A stretch of 64,000 nucleotides of DNA from Bacillus salacetis (GCF_003581585.1 NZ_QXIR01000022.1:1-64000), one strand, 5' to 3'; numbered from the stretch's first letter, positions 17,366-26,477 are shown. The notes: generated by a model from the sequence alone, not told the origin. Program-made: numbers and translations.

Positions 17366-18457
17366 ATGAAGGATCCCATTATCATAATCGGAGCCGGCGT
17401 GAGCGGCCTTCATACGGCATCCCTTCTGATTTCAAAGGGAATCGAATGCAGGGTTCTCGAGGCGCGGGACCGTACCGGGGGAAGAGTCCTCAGCACGGAG
17501 GTCAAGGACAGGCCGGAAATTGGCCGCTTCGACTTGGGGCCGACCTGGTTTTGGCCTGAACACGAACCAGTCATCTCCACTATTGTCAGGGAGTTAGGGT
17601 TGGAAACAATCGAACAGCATACACAGGGAGCGGTTCTTCTTGAGCAGTCCAAGCAGGGGCCAGCTCAGAGGCACTTGCTGCCCGAAGGAGCTATTGTGAG
17701 ATCTGTTCGACTGGCCGGTGGTATTCAGTCTCTTACTGAAGCAATATTGGCGACTCTTCCCGAGGACTTAATTCAATTGGACACGCGGGTAAAAGCCGTT
17801 TCGATGGATGATGATGGTGTGCTCACGGTCAAAGCTGAACACTCGAATGGTGAGAAGGAAATAATACGTGCGGGAGCTATCATCTTTGCGCTGCCTCCAC
17901 GGATTGCTGCGGAGCAAATTGACTTCGCACCTGTACTTCCAGAGGAGCTATTGGCAAGTTTGAAAAACAAGCCGACATGGATGGCCGGTCAAGCCAAGGT
18001 TCTGGCAGTTTATGAGCGTCCTTTTTGGCGCGAAGAAGGGCTTTCCGGCCAGGTGATGAGCTGGACAGGGCCTCTGCAGGAAATTCATGATGCTTCCCCT
18101 GAAAATGGATATGGGGCGCTCTTTGGTTTCTTTGGAATGCCTGCTAAAGAACGCCAAGCCCTCGGGGAGGATAAGGTTCGCGCGTTGGCAGTTAGTCAGT
18201 TAGAGCGCCTTTTTGGTCCTTCTGCAGCAGAACCGATCTCCCTGCTATACAAGGATTGGTCAATCGATGCAGAAACAGCGGTTGAAAGTGATCTTCAGCC
18301 GCTGACCAGCTTTCCAGCCTATGACGAGCCTGTAAATACAGGTATCTGGGGCAAGAAAATCATCTTTGCAGGGACCGAAACCTCGCCTGAATTTGGCGGC
18401 CATCTGGAAGGTGCGCTTCGATCGGCGGAGCGTGCTGTAGATGAAATTTTAAGATGA
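17366..18457 (+). CDS. FAD-dependent amine oxidase family protein
   Basis: A 363-aa flavoprotein of the monoamine/polyamine oxidase family. The N-terminal dinucleotide fold PIIIIGAGVSGLHTASLLIS (residues 4-23), LEARDRTGGRVLSTE (about 33-47) and the C-terminal FAD-binding IIFAGTETSPEFGGHLEGAL (about 333-352) are diagnostic. It is shorter than classic monoamine oxidases (450-500 aa). The substrate is unknown. The ribosome site is weak (GGAG 13 nt upstream), suggesting translation behind the DegV gene. Confidence 0.88.
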   Translation: MKDPIIIIGAGVSGLHTASLLISKGIECRVLEARDRTGGRVLSTEVKDRPEIGRFDLGPTWFWPEHEPVISTIVRELGLETIEQHTQGAVLLEQSKQGPAQRHLLPEGAIVRSVRLAGGIQSLTEAILATLPEDLIQLDTRVKAVSMDDDGVLTVKAEHSNGEKEIIRAGAIIFALPPRIAAEQIDFAPVLPEELLASLKNKPTWMAGQAKVLAVYERPFWREEGLSGQVMSWTGPLQEIHDASPENGYGALFGFFGMPAKERQALGEDKVRALAVSQLERLFGPSAAEPISLLYKDWSIDAETAVESDLQPLTSFPAYDEPVNTGIWGKKIIFAGTETSPEFGGHLEGALRSAERAVDEILR

Positions 18458-18461
18458 AATA

Positions 18462-18600
18462 ACGCGCTGGGGGACAGTCCCCCAGCGCGTTAATGCGTTA
18501 GCACGTTAATAGAAGTGGGGACAGTCCCCAGGTGCAATAAAGCGTTACCACGTCAGCGTAACAGGGGACAGTCCCCACATGCGTTAAAGCGTTAATGTGA
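18462..18600. repeat. GGGGACAGTCCCC / GCGTTAA hairpin cluster
   Basis: Three palindromes: CTGGGGGACAGTCCCCCAG with GCGCG arms (18462-18491), GGGGACAGTCCCC near 18517 and again near 18565, separated by GCGTTAATGCGTTAGC-type linkers. The first has long perfect arms and could terminate transcription from both sides. It lies between the convergent amine-oxidase and permease units. Confidence 0.85.
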
Positions 18601-18613
18601 CGCAGAATCCTTT

Positions 18614-19639
18614 TTACGATATCTTTTCTCCCCTAGCAAATTCGAACAGGTTCTCATCAGAGGTAACCCCTATTTCCTTCTCCTTGACAGGCTGTTGAGG
18701 TGCATGGTTTTTTTCAAGTTCCTTCGTTAAACCCACTAACATGGACTTTCCTGCCAAAATAGTCAGTGTAAAGAAAACGACGGGAATGAAGGCGATCCAA
18801 GGATAAGTCGTCCACAGGAATTCCCACCACGAACCAAGTGAACCTGACCATTCGTGGGATAACGAAACAAAATTTGGGTTGTTGAATACATCCTGCGCTA
18901 ACTTGTTGCCGCCGATGAAGATTCCGAGCACCCCCAAATGAGAGATCAGCAGCATGGAGGCGATGAACTCCCTGATTAAGACAAGGTAAATCTGCGGAAC
19001 GATAAACGGGCGGATATGATTCCTGATGAAGTGAAACTTCTGGGCACCCAGCACTCTCGAACTTTGAATGAACTCTTTTTTCATGACGGTCTCTATTTCA
19101 TTGGCAAACAATAGCGAAACGGATGGAATCGAGATGGCCACCAGAATCACTATGTAAATGACGACTTTGTCCTGAAAGGAATACGGAAAATTATCCGGGT
19201 TCATAAGCGGGCCATCAAACATCACCCAGTTCATCAGCAGAAACGCCAAAAGGGTCGTCGGAAAATAGTTGGAAGCATCCACGATTGAAGCCAGCACCCG
19301 CTTGATTTTATTCAAATAAAAATGGATCCCCAGGCCGATCAGCACAGATGGAATGACCCTCATGAAGGCAATGATCATGGCGGCACCGATTGTGTATTTG
19401 GCCCCAGCCAGCATCAAATAGAAGACGTTGTGCCCGAAGTTATCAGTCCCCAGCGGAGGGAATTCAATCGGCGAATAGGGAGGGCTCATATACTCCCCGC
19501 TTTCGTCTTTCAGCAGTCCGACTTCCGGTATCTGATCGCCCGTGATCCAATAATAAACAAGACTTCCGCCGAACATGCCGAACAAGAAGAGAAACCCGAT
19601 CATAAAATATGGATTTTTAATTAGCCTGAAAAACAGCAT
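18614..19639 (-). CDS. ABC transporter permease (DppC/OppC type)
   Basis: A 341-aa inner-membrane permease of the oligopeptide/nickel family. N-terminal TM, a periplasmic loop with PLGTDNFGHNVFYLMLAGAK (the OppC LGTDxxGRDxxSR-like motif, around 60-85), then five helices. The EAA loop is SSRVLGAQKFHFIRNHIRPF (around 190-215). It overlaps the DppB-like gene upstream by one base. No ATP-binding or substrate-binding gene is next to the pair, so they must borrow partners encoded elsewhere or have lost them. The DNFGHN motif deviates from the usual DxxGRD. Confidence 0.85.
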   Translation of the reverse strand: MLFFRLIKNPYFMIGFLFLFGMFGGSLVYYWITGDQIPEVGLLKDESGEYMSPPYSPIEFPPLGTDNFGHNVFYLMLAGAKYTIGAAMIIAFMRVIPSVLIGLGIHFYLNKIKRVLASIVDASNYFPTTLLAFLLMNWVMFDGPLMNPDNFPYSFQDKVVIYIVILVAISIPSVSLLFANEIETVMKKEFIQSSRVLGAQKFHFIRNHIRPFIVPQIYLVLIREFIASMLLISHLGVLGIFIGGNKLAQDVFNNPNFVSLSHEWSGSLGSWWEFLWTTYPWIAFIPVVFFTLTILAGKSMLVGLTKELEKNHAPQQPVKEKEIGVTSDENLFEFARGEKIS

Positions 19640-20517
19640 CAGATCACCATCCTTTGACCGGTGGTCAGGTGGATGATGATATTACTGATCATCAGCAGGA
19701 TGAAAATCGGAAGGTAAAACAGGATCAAGCTGAAGCATATGACATCGACCTGCGGAAAGGCAAAAATGAAGTGTGTGATTCCGTAAATGTTAAACAGCCG
19801 CTCAAAGACAATCAGATTGGATAGCAAGATAAGGATGAACGCTTTCATATGGTTCATCAGGCTCGGCATGATGTTCCGGATAATATGAGTTCGGAAAATA
19901 TACATTTTTTTGAACCCTTTGCTGACCGCAAGATCCACATAAGGCTTCGTCAGTTCATCTTCAACCAGCAGCAGGCACATCCTGAAGATGAAAATGGACG
20001 GCAGGATGCTGAGAGCGAAAATCGGCAGGAAGTACACAGGGTCATTGCCTCCAGCCACAGGCGCCAGAAGGATGCCCGTCCTTTTGAAAAAGACAATCAC
20101 GGAAAATTGAATGATGATGATGATCAATAAATCCGGCAGGGACTCCAGGAAATTGAGGATCTTAAGCATGATGCGGGAGGCTTTTTGCGGCAGCCGGATG
20201 GTAATAAAGGTTAAAACGAAAGCAATAAGGGTAGCAAGCAGGATGGAAGAGATAAAGATAATGATGGAATAAAAATAATAACTCCAGAATGTCGGAAACA
20301 TAGGGTATGTATTGTTGCTTTCGTTGGTGATGGTAATGTCACCCGGTGATCCCAATGACTGGATGATCAGCCAGATATTCTGTACATATTCTGTAACACT
20401 AAGCCGGATGCCCCCGGTGAACAACCCGATAAGACTGCTGATCATCATGATTCCCGCAGAAACCAGGAGAAACTTCGCAGCCATACCGGCCAAGCTTCTA
20501 TACAACAAGGCAATCAC
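19639..20517 (-). CDS. ABC transporter permease (DppB/OppB type)
   Basis: A 292-aa membrane permease with six predicted helices, first gene of a two-gene minus-strand operon with the DppC-like permease. The cytoplasmic EAA loop is YVDLAVSKGFKKMYIFRTHI (around 185-205), where ABC ATPases dock. The signature N-terminal region of OppB is divergent. The pair lacks ATPases and a binding protein in this window. The substrate may be a peptide, but this is inferred from family only. Confidence 0.82.
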   Translation of the reverse strand: MIALLYRSLAGMAAKFLLVSAGIMMISSLIGLFTGGIRLSVTEYVQNIWLIIQSLGSPGDITITNESNNTYPMFPTFWSYYFYSIIIFISSILLATLIAFVLTFITIRLPQKASRIMLKILNFLESLPDLLIIIIIQFSVIVFFKRTGILLAPVAGGNDPVYFLPIFALSILPSIFIFRMCLLLVEDELTKPYVDLAVSKGFKKMYIFRTHIIRNIMPSLMNHMKAFILILLSNLIVFERLFNIYGITHFIFAFPQVDVICFSLILFYLPIFILLMISNIIIHLTTGQRMVI

Positions 20518-20633
20518 TCCTTTGCAAACTATTAAATTTTGACAATTCTAATATTTACCATAAGTATACCAGAGAAGCAGGAAGCTGCGGGGGAAAAGTC
20601 CTATTTTTTTGGAACCGGTGCTTTAGCACACTA

Positions 20634-20736
20634 ACGCAACCGGGGACAGTCCCCCGCCGCTTTAACGCGTCAGCGTAACAGGGGACTGTCCCTCATTGCG
20701 TTAATGCGTTAATAGACTGGGGGACTGTCCCCGAAT
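20634..20736. repeat. GGGGACAGTCCCC / GCGTTAA hairpin cluster
   Basis: Three palindromic cores (GGGGACAGTCCCC near 20642, GGGGACTGTCCC near 20684, GGGGGACTGTCCCC near 20722) with GCGTCAGCGTAAC and GCGTTAATGCGTTAA linkers. It separates the divergent permease operon and the YeiL-like regulator gene. Confidence 0.85.
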
Positions 20737-20824
20737 TTTGCGTAATAGGGACATATGTCCTTTCTTTTCTTTGGTGAAACATTTTTAATGAGTGAAGGAG
20801 AATATTTCAAAGGGGTGTGAAGCT

Positions 20825-21520
20825 TTGGAGAGAATATATGATCATCAGCGGATTCGCGAGTATCTTGAACGGCATGGCTTATCAGCTTTATTTGATGCAG
20901 AACATGTGCCTCATTTTAAATTGTATCGGATGGAAAAAGGGGAAGTCCTCTGTTCAGAAGGAGAACGGCTGGAGGAACTGAAGATTTTAGTCAAAGGCCG
21001 TGTGAAGGTCACCAAGACATTGCCAAATGGAAGTTCGCTTCTGCTCAGGTTCAATGATGCATTGTCCATAATGGGCGAGGTGGAGCTGGTCACCAAAAAG
21101 CCTGCTGCCAATACGGTTACGGCGGCAGTGGAATGTTATGTAATCGGGATCAGCTTCAGCCTGCTTTATGAGAATTACTATGATAATCCCAGGTTTCTGC
21201 AGTACATCAATCAGTACCTTGGGCATCGCTTGTACACCTCTTCAAATGCTGCCATCCTGAATGCTCTGACCAGAGTGGAGAACCGGTTTGCGAGTTATCT
21301 GCTTGCGACACATCCTGATCAAGAGGGGACCAATTCAGAGGAGTTTCGAACGGAAAACCTGGTGGAAACAGCTGCGTTATTGGGGACAAGCTACCGCCAC
21401 CTCAACAGGATCATCAATGAATTCGTGAGCAAGCAGCTTGTGGAGAAAAAGAATGGCCGGATCGTCATCACGGATTTAGAAAAACTTGAAGAGCTGGCAG
21501 ACGGCATCAAGTACGAATAA
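20825..21520 (+). CDS. yeiL: Crp/Fnr family regulator, YeiL-like
   Basis: A cyclic-nucleotide-binding-fold regulator of about 231 aa. The N-terminal beta-barrel spans 20-125 (KGEVLCSEGERLEELKILVKG). A C-terminal helix-turn-helix of Crp type lies around 185-215 (LVETAALLGTSYRHLNRIIN). I choose TTG 20825 because AAAGGGGTG lies 7 nt upstream and MERIYDHQRI is a natural N-terminus; GTG 20792 would add 11 residues. It is followed 14 bp later by a YdcZ-type transporter, a pairing I recall for YeiL in Bacillaceae, so it probably controls that gene. No Fe-S cysteines or cAMP-binding arginine are evident. Confidence 0.82.
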   Translation: MERIYDHQRIREYLERHGLSALFDAEHVPHFKLYRMEKGEVLCSEGERLEELKILVKGRVKVTKTLPNGSSLLLRFNDALSIMGEVELVTKKPAANTVTAAVECYVIGISFSLLYENYYDNPRFLQYINQYLGHRLYTSSNAAILNALTRVENRFASYLLATHPDQEGTNSEEFRTENLVETAALLGTSYRHLNRIINEFVSKQLVEKKNGRIVITDLEKLEELADGIKYE

Positions 21521-21534
21521 GAGGGGGAGCACAC

Positions 21535-21966
21535 ATGATTCAAGGCATCATCTTTTCACTGCTTGCAGGGATCTTCATCACACTGCAGGGGATTTTTAAC
21601 ACTAACGTAAGTTCAAAAGTCGGCCTCTGGTATACGACGGCCATTGTCCACGGCATCGGTCTCATCGGTTCAATGCTGGTCCTCCTTTTCCTCAAGGACG
21701 GGAGCCTAAAGCAGATCACCGAGGTCAATAAACTGTATTTGATCGGCGGTTTATTCGGGGTGCTCATCGTGTACAGCACCATGAAGGGGATATCCACGGT
21801 CGGTCCAGCCGTTTCCATCTCGATCGTCTTGATCTCCCAGCTGGCCATCGCTTTGGTCATAAATACATTTGGGCTGCTGGGAGTAGAGGCGGTACCTCTG
21901 AGCTTCAGTAAAATAGCGGGACTGCTCTTGATGGTCGCAGGTGTAGTGATTTTTCAAATGAAGTAA
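21535..21966 (+). CDS. DMT family transporter (YdcZ/DUF606)
   Basis: A 143-aa, five-helix half-transporter of the drug/metabolite superfamily, YdcZ (DUF606) type. Seen: LLAGIFITLQGIFNTNVSSK at the N-terminus and the glycine-rich GGLFGVLIVYSTMKGISTVG (around 65-85). Such proteins often occur as pairs acting as heterodimers; only one is present here. GAGGGGGAG precedes the ATG and it lies directly behind the YeiL-like regulator. Confidence 0.85.
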   Translation: MIQGIIFSLLAGIFITLQGIFNTNVSSKVGLWYTTAIVHGIGLIGSMLVLLFLKDGSLKQITEVNKLYLIGGLFGVLIVYSTMKGISTVGPAVSISIVLISQLAIALVINTFGLLGVEAVPLSFSKIAGLLLMVAGVVIFQMK

Positions 21967-22007
21967 TGGGTTATAGAGGACCGAGTGTTGTCGGAAAATG
22001 TCGTTTG

Positions 22008-22130
22008 GTCGATAAGGTGGTGATTTCCGCCGAAAGAGGTCTTGGAAAGGCCGAAAATGGTGTTGTTATCGCCGAAAGAGATCGCAAAATCGCCGATAAT
22101 GCTGCCATTTTCGCCGAAAGAGAGTTGTTT
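22008..22130. repeat. 21-bp GCCGAAA tandem array A
   Basis: GCCGAAA (or GCCGATA) begins at 22029, 22050, 22071, 22092 and 22113: a strict 21-bp period. The array is preceded by the leader GGAAAATGTCGTTTGGTCG, which is also found before arrays B (23292) and C (48611). Confidence 0.9.
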
Positions 22131-22272
22131 ATATAAACGTCGGAAATCTCGCTTGACTACTAGGAAGATAGTTATCGGCCGATCAAGAATAATAGAAAAA
22201 TAATTTTTGAAAATGAAGGATTTCCTCCCTCATTGGAGAATTTCTTAAGAAATCAAATGAAGGAGTGAAGCG

Positions 22273-23232
22273 ATGATTGTTAAACCAAGAGAGAAGCCGC
22301 TGCATTTATTGAAACTGGAAGCTCTGGACGGCCGCCTTGCAGGAGACCACCCTATGAAGGAACTGGTAAATCAGCACCTGTCCAACAGAATGGCTGGATA
22401 CAAAGGGGAGCAGAGCATTGATTATTTTCTCAGTTTTCTCGGGGAGAAAGAGTATCATATTTTCCACTCACTCAGGCTCTATGACGGAACTAACTTCTTT
22501 CAAATCGATACGCTGCTGGCTTCCTACAGGCACATTTTGATTCTGGAAGTCAAGCGGATTGCTGGCATATTGCAATTCGAACCGGAATTTAACCAGTTTA
22601 TAAGAATCACTGAAGACAATAAGATGGAACCTTATGCAGATCCAATTGTACAGGCAGAAAGGCAGAAATTTCAGCTGATCAAATGGCTGAGAAAAAACAA
22701 TACATTCGATATTCCAGTAGAAACACTTGTCGTCAGCACCTCCCCAAAAGCCGTTTTACAATCATTGTCTCATGATAAAACGGTCCAGGAAAAAGTCATT
22801 CACAAAGAAACCCTTCCTTTCAAAATAGCAGAGCTGGGAGCCCGGCACTCTGTCAATTTACTCAACGAACCCCAACTGCTGAAACTCTCCAGAAGCCTTC
22901 TACATTCACATACTCCCTTGAACACCGATATACTCAACCTCTATAAAATTTTAAAAAATGAAATACGCACTGGCGTCAGATGCCCGGACTGCAGCCATCT
23001 CCCAATGGTCAGAGAGAGGGGGAAGTGGAGGTGCAGTGCTTGTAAAAGGACAAACAAAACAGCTCACCTACAGGCATTAAAAGATTATTCACTTCTAATC
23101 GGTCCTCAAATCACAAACAAAGAGGCACGTGAATTTCTGCATATCCCTTCCCAGCCAGCCGCCAAAAGAATATTAAAAGAAGCTTGTGCCGATTGCAAAG
23201 GAGAAAAAAGAAGGAGAGTGTATCTAATATGA
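22273..23232 (+). CDS. NERD domain protein with zinc ribbon
   Basis: A 319-aa protein. The NERD (nuclease-related) domain covers about 45-160, with conserved QIDTLLASYRHILILEVKR giving the D...ExK residues of the PD-(D/E)xK-like nuclease core. A C-terminal zinc ribbon follows: CPDCSHLPM ... WRCSACKR (about 238-260), then a short region ending ACADCKGEKRRRVYLI. NERD proteins are thought to act on DNA, but most, including Bacillus members, are uncharacterised. It is monogenic, with AGGAGTGAAG before the ATG, and flanked on both sides by 21-bp GCCGAAA arrays. Confidence 0.85.
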   Translation: MIVKPREKPLHLLKLEALDGRLAGDHPMKELVNQHLSNRMAGYKGEQSIDYFLSFLGEKEYHIFHSLRLYDGTNFFQIDTLLASYRHILILEVKRIAGILQFEPEFNQFIRITEDNKMEPYADPIVQAERQKFQLIKWLRKNNTFDIPVETLVVSTSPKAVLQSLSHDKTVQEKVIHKETLPFKIAELGARHSVNLLNEPQLLKLSRSLLHSHTPLNTDILNLYKILKNEIRTGVRCPDCSHLPMVRERGKWRCSACKRTNKTAHLQALKDYSLLIGPQITNKEAREFLHIPSQPAAKRILKEACADCKGEKRRRVYLI

Positions 23233-23291
23233 AAGTATTTTTCTCGGTCCTGAATTTGGTTTGTCCATTTTTGTAGTAGTTGTAGTAGTGT

Positions 23292-23430
23292 TGGAAAATG
23301 GCACTTGGTCGAAAGGTATGTGCTTTTCGCCGAAAGCGGTGCAGTTTTCGCCGAAAAGCACGCTTGAATCACCGAAAATGCACCAATTTCCGCCGAAATA
23401 CACCCGGAAATCGCCGAAACAGTTGCATCC
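23292..23430. repeat. 21-bp GCCGAAA tandem array B
   Basis: GCCGAAA/ACCGAAA begins at 23329, 23350, 23371, 23392 and 23413 (21-bp period), preceded by the leader GGAAAATGGCACTTGGTCG. It has the same orientation and design as array A on the other side of the NERD gene. Confidence 0.9.
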
Positions 23431-23528
23431 GGCCGGTCCGAAACCTCCAGCCAACCGATATCCCACCTTACCAAACTAAGAAAATACGCTTATAATGGGA
23501 ATATCTTCTAACGTTTTGGGGTGAAGGC

Positions 23529-24728
23529 ATGAAGCTGACATTATTGAGCAATCTGCGGCTGGTCATGTTTCTGTTGGTCAGTTATATCTATTATTCTTCT
23601 ACAGACGTACATACGGCGAACCAGTTGATCTTCGTAATAGTGGCAGCGATCGGGTTCTGCCTTAATCATTTGCTGCTGGCCACGCACAAGGGGAATCAGC
23701 ACTATCCGATCCCGCTCGCACTGGATTCGCTTTTGATACTTGGGTTCGTTTATTTTTATCCGGCTTCGGCCCTTTATTTGATTCTGTTCGGCGTGAATGC
23801 GGTGACCCTCTTTTTGATTGCCGAAGACAAGCGGGTCCTCAGGGCTTTTTCGATTTCCTTTTTCGTCATGTGGGGCGGCTGCATTTATTATATTTATCAT
23901 ACAACCGGCATGATCAGCAGCATGGAAAACGCAGTGAATTTCACCTTCATCATGTTTGCTGCGATTGTCGGCAGGCTGATTCATAAACTGTCCAATGCCC
24001 AGTCGAAAATTGAGTCGCAATACGGTGAACTGAACGAAACGCACACCGCTTTAAAAGATGCCCATCAGCAGCTGCACCACTACGCGAAGCAGGTGGAGGA
24101 ATTGACTCTCGTCCGGGAACGGAACCGCATATCAGGCGAGATCCATGACACCGTCGGCCACAAGATGACCGCGCTGCTCGTCCAGCTTCAGGTGGCCAAG
24201 GAACTGCTGGAAACCCAGCCGGACAAAAGCAGGCAGACGATGCAGCTGTGTGAAGACCTGGCGAGGAATACCCTGCAGGAAATCCGCCTGTCGGTCAGGA
24301 CATTGAAGGATCAAGATGAACCGCAATCCTTCGTTCCGACTGTGAGGAAGCTGCTGGAAGACTATCAGGTCATGACAGGGCTATCCTCGAGTTTTACCGT
24401 AAAGGGAGATACCACACGGATTTCGATTTCCATTCAATTGGACATGACCCGCATCATACAGGAAGCGGTCACCAATGCGGTCCGCCATGGGCAGGCGAAG
24501 GAATGCAGCGTGAACATCGAAGTATCAGATACGCTGGCCCAGCTGATCATCCAGGACGACGGGGCCGGATCGGCGAAAGTGAGCCCCGGTTTCGGGATGA
24601 AGAATATGAGGGACAGGGTTCATGAACATGGCGGGACCATTGTGTTCGAGAGTACATCTTCAGAAGGATTCCGGGTAAAGGCGGGCTTTCCGCTGAAAGA
24701 GATGAAATGGCAATTGGGGGGAGCATAG
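23529..24728 (+). CDS. lnrJ: Sensor histidine kinase, LnrJ-like
   Basis: A 399-aa kinase of the NarL/DesK class. About five N-terminal helices (1-150) form a membrane sensor with no large outside loop, then a coiled coil (160-190). The HisKA_3 motif RISGEIHDTVGHKMTALLVQ holds the phospho-acceptor His 206, and the ATPase part has EAVTNAVRHGQAKE and DDGAGSAKVSPGFGMKNM (about 320-375). Gene order kinase-regulator-ATPase-permease-permease and protein lengths match B. subtilis lnrJKLMN (yfiJKLMN; linearmycin sensing and resistance). The ligand in this organism is inferred. The next gene starts immediately after its stop. Confidence 0.85.
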   Translation: MKLTLLSNLRLVMFLLVSYIYYSSTDVHTANQLIFVIVAAIGFCLNHLLLATHKGNQHYPIPLALDSLLILGFVYFYPASALYLILFGVNAVTLFLIAEDKRVLRAFSISFFVMWGGCIYYIYHTTGMISSMENAVNFTFIMFAAIVGRLIHKLSNAQSKIESQYGELNETHTALKDAHQQLHHYAKQVEELTLVRERNRISGEIHDTVGHKMTALLVQLQVAKELLETQPDKSRQTMQLCEDLARNTLQEIRLSVRTLKDQDEPQSFVPTVRKLLEDYQVMTGLSSSFTVKGDTTRISISIQLDMTRIIQEAVTNAVRHGQAKECSVNIEVSDTLAQLIIQDDGAGSAKVSPGFGMKNMRDRVHEHGGTIVFESTSSEGFRVKAGFPLKEMKWQLGGA

Positions 24729-25385
24729 GTGGTAAAAATTTTAATCGTTGATGATCAGGAATTGATGAGGGACGGACTTGCGACCATTTTGAATCTGCGT
24801 CCGGAAATCGAAGTGGCCGGTGTAGCGTCGAATGGGCAGGACGCCTTTGAAAAAGCAGGGCAATTGCAGCCGGATATCGTTCTGATGGATATCCGCATGC
24901 CCGTTGCCAATGGAGTCGAAGGGACCAGGCGGATCACCTCAGCCTACCCGAATATCAAGGTGCTGATGCTGACAACCTTCAATGACAGTGAATTGATTTT
25001 TGAAGCGCTTGAAGAAGGGGCGAGCGGCTACCTGCTGAAGGATATGCCGACGGATGCAATCGTGCAGGCGATCATGACCGTGCAATCCGGCGGAATGGTG
25101 CTTCCAAAAGAATTGACGGCAGATATTGTCAGGGAGATGAGACGGAACCAGCCCGCAGAAGCAATCAACGAAGTCCCGGACAGCGTACAGGAGCTGACGG
25201 AAAGGGAAAGAGAAGTCCTTGCCAAACTCGGCCTGGGACTGAACAACAAAGAAATCGCGAAGGAATTGTTCATATCCGAAGGCACGGTGAAGAACCACGT
25301 GTCCAATCTTATCAGCAAACTCGAGCTGAGGGACAGGACCCAGGCCGCCATCTTTGCGGTCCGCTATAACATCACCACATTCTAA
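24729..25385 (+). CDS. lnrK: LuxR-type response regulator, LnrK-like
   Basis: A 218-aa NarL/LuxR response regulator. The receiver domain (1-120) has DDQE at 9-12 and the phospho-acceptor Asp 54 in VLMDIRMPVANG. The C-terminal helix-turn-helix is ELTEREREVLAKLGLGLNNK then EIAKELFISEGTVKNHVSNL (about 155-195). It starts at GTG 24729, next to the kinase stop, so the pair is translationally coupled. By analogy with LnrK it should activate the ABC transporter genes downstream, which begin after a terminator and a separate promoter region. Confidence 0.9.
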   Translation: MVKILIVDDQELMRDGLATILNLRPEIEVAGVASNGQDAFEKAGQLQPDIVLMDIRMPVANGVEGTRRITSAYPNIKVLMLTTFNDSELIFEALEEGASGYLLKDMPTDAIVQAIMTVQSGGMVLPKELTADIVREMRRNQPAEAINEVPDSVQELTEREREVLAKLGLGLNNKEIAKELFISEGTVKNHVSNLISKLELRDRTQAAIFAVRYNITTF

Positions 25386-25413
25386 TACATGACTTTCGGC
25401 ATATGCCCGCTAT

Positions 25414-25444
25414 GTAATACAGCTAACGCAGCTGTATTTTTTTT
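25414..25444 (+). terminator. Terminator between regulator and ABC genes
   Basis: Stem AATACAGCT / AGCTGTATT with a 5-nt loop and eight T residues. It separates constitutive two-component expression from the inducible transporter unit. Confidence 0.85.
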
Positions 25445-25529
25445 ATGGAAAGTTCTATCGCTGGAGGGATTTGGAAAATCAAAACCCCCGCTATACTGAA
25501 ACTAACGAATCCATAAAGGAAGTGGAAAA

Positions 25530-26465
25530 ATGTTAGAGGTCAAAGAGCTGAAGAAAAGCTACGGTCAAAAAGAAGTCGTAAAAAATGTTTCGTTTTCGAT
25601 AAAAAAAGGTGAGTCATTCGGACTGCTCGGTCCAAACGGTGCTGGTAAATCCACGACGATTTCCATGATCTGCGGACTTGTCCCATATGACCACGGGGAA
25701 GTGCTGGTGGCAGACCACTCGGTAAAACAAACACCGCGCATCATCAAGCAGAAGATCGGGGTGGTCCCGCAGGAAATTGCTCTCTATCCAACCATGTCAG
25801 CACAGGATAACCTGTTGTTCTGGGGAAAAATGTACGGACTTTCAGGTGTGCAGGCAAAAAAACGGGCTGAAGAAGTACTCAGCATCGTTGGCTTGAAAGA
25901 CAGAGGAAAAGACCGCATCGAAACCTTTTCCGGAGGGATGAAGAGGCGAATCAATATCGGGGCCGCACTCATGCACGAGCCTGAGCTGCTGATCATGGAT
26001 GAACCGACCGTCGGAATTGACCCGCAGTCGAGAAACCACATCCTTGAAACTGTCAAAGCCCTGAATGAAAAAGGCATGACCATCATCTACACGAGCCATT
26101 ACATGGAGGAAGTGGAGTTCCTTTGCAGCCGGGTCGGTATCATCGATCACGGCGAGGTGATTGCCATCGGAACCAAATCCGAACTATGCAGCAGGCTGGC
26201 GGGAAGCAGTTTTATCGAGATGAAAGTGGGTTCCATTTCCGAAGAGGCATTGGAAAAATTAAAGCTGGCAGTCACGGATACAAAAATCACCTATCAAGAA
26301 GAATCAGGGCTCATCGAAATCTTCGCGCAAAATCCCCAGGAAGCTTTAAGCTCGGTAATCACCGCAGCCGTTAATGCCGGAGTCAAAATCGAATCAGTTC
26401 AGTTGAAAGAATCCAATTTGGAGACGCTCTTCCTGCAATTGACAGGGCGAACGTTACGGGACTAG
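25530..26465 (+). CDS. lnrL: ABC transporter ATP-binding protein, LnrL-like
   Basis: A 311-aa ATPase, the same length as B. subtilis LnrL. Walker A GPNGAGKST (about 34-42), Q-loop VVPQEIALYPTMSAQDN (about 80), signature SGGMKRRINIGAAL (about 134) and Walker B LLIMDEPTVGID (about 155). The C-terminal 90 residues are the extension typical of drug-exporting CcmA-type ATPases. It powers the two ABC-2 permeases downstream, predicted to expel amphipathic antibiotics of the linearmycin/polyene kind. Confidence 0.9.
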   Translation: MLEVKELKKSYGQKEVVKNVSFSIKKGESFGLLGPNGAGKSTTISMICGLVPYDHGEVLVADHSVKQTPRIIKQKIGVVPQEIALYPTMSAQDNLLFWGKMYGLSGVQAKKRAEEVLSIVGLKDRGKDRIETFSGGMKRRINIGAALMHEPELLIMDEPTVGIDPQSRNHILETVKALNEKGMTIIYTSHYMEEVEFLCSRVGIIDHGEVIAIGTKSELCSRLAGSSFIEMKVGSISEEALEKLKLAVTDTKITYQEESGLIEIFAQNPQEALSSVITAAVNAGVKIESVQLKESNLETLFLQLTGRTLRD

Positions 26466-26477
26466 GAGGAAACCCAA

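Noticed and set aside
23224-23474. Heptapeptide-repeat proteins on minus strand of the 21-bp arrays
   Set aside because: 21 bp keeps frame by arithmetic, which explains the open frames; no ribosome site, and more than one frame is open at the same place.
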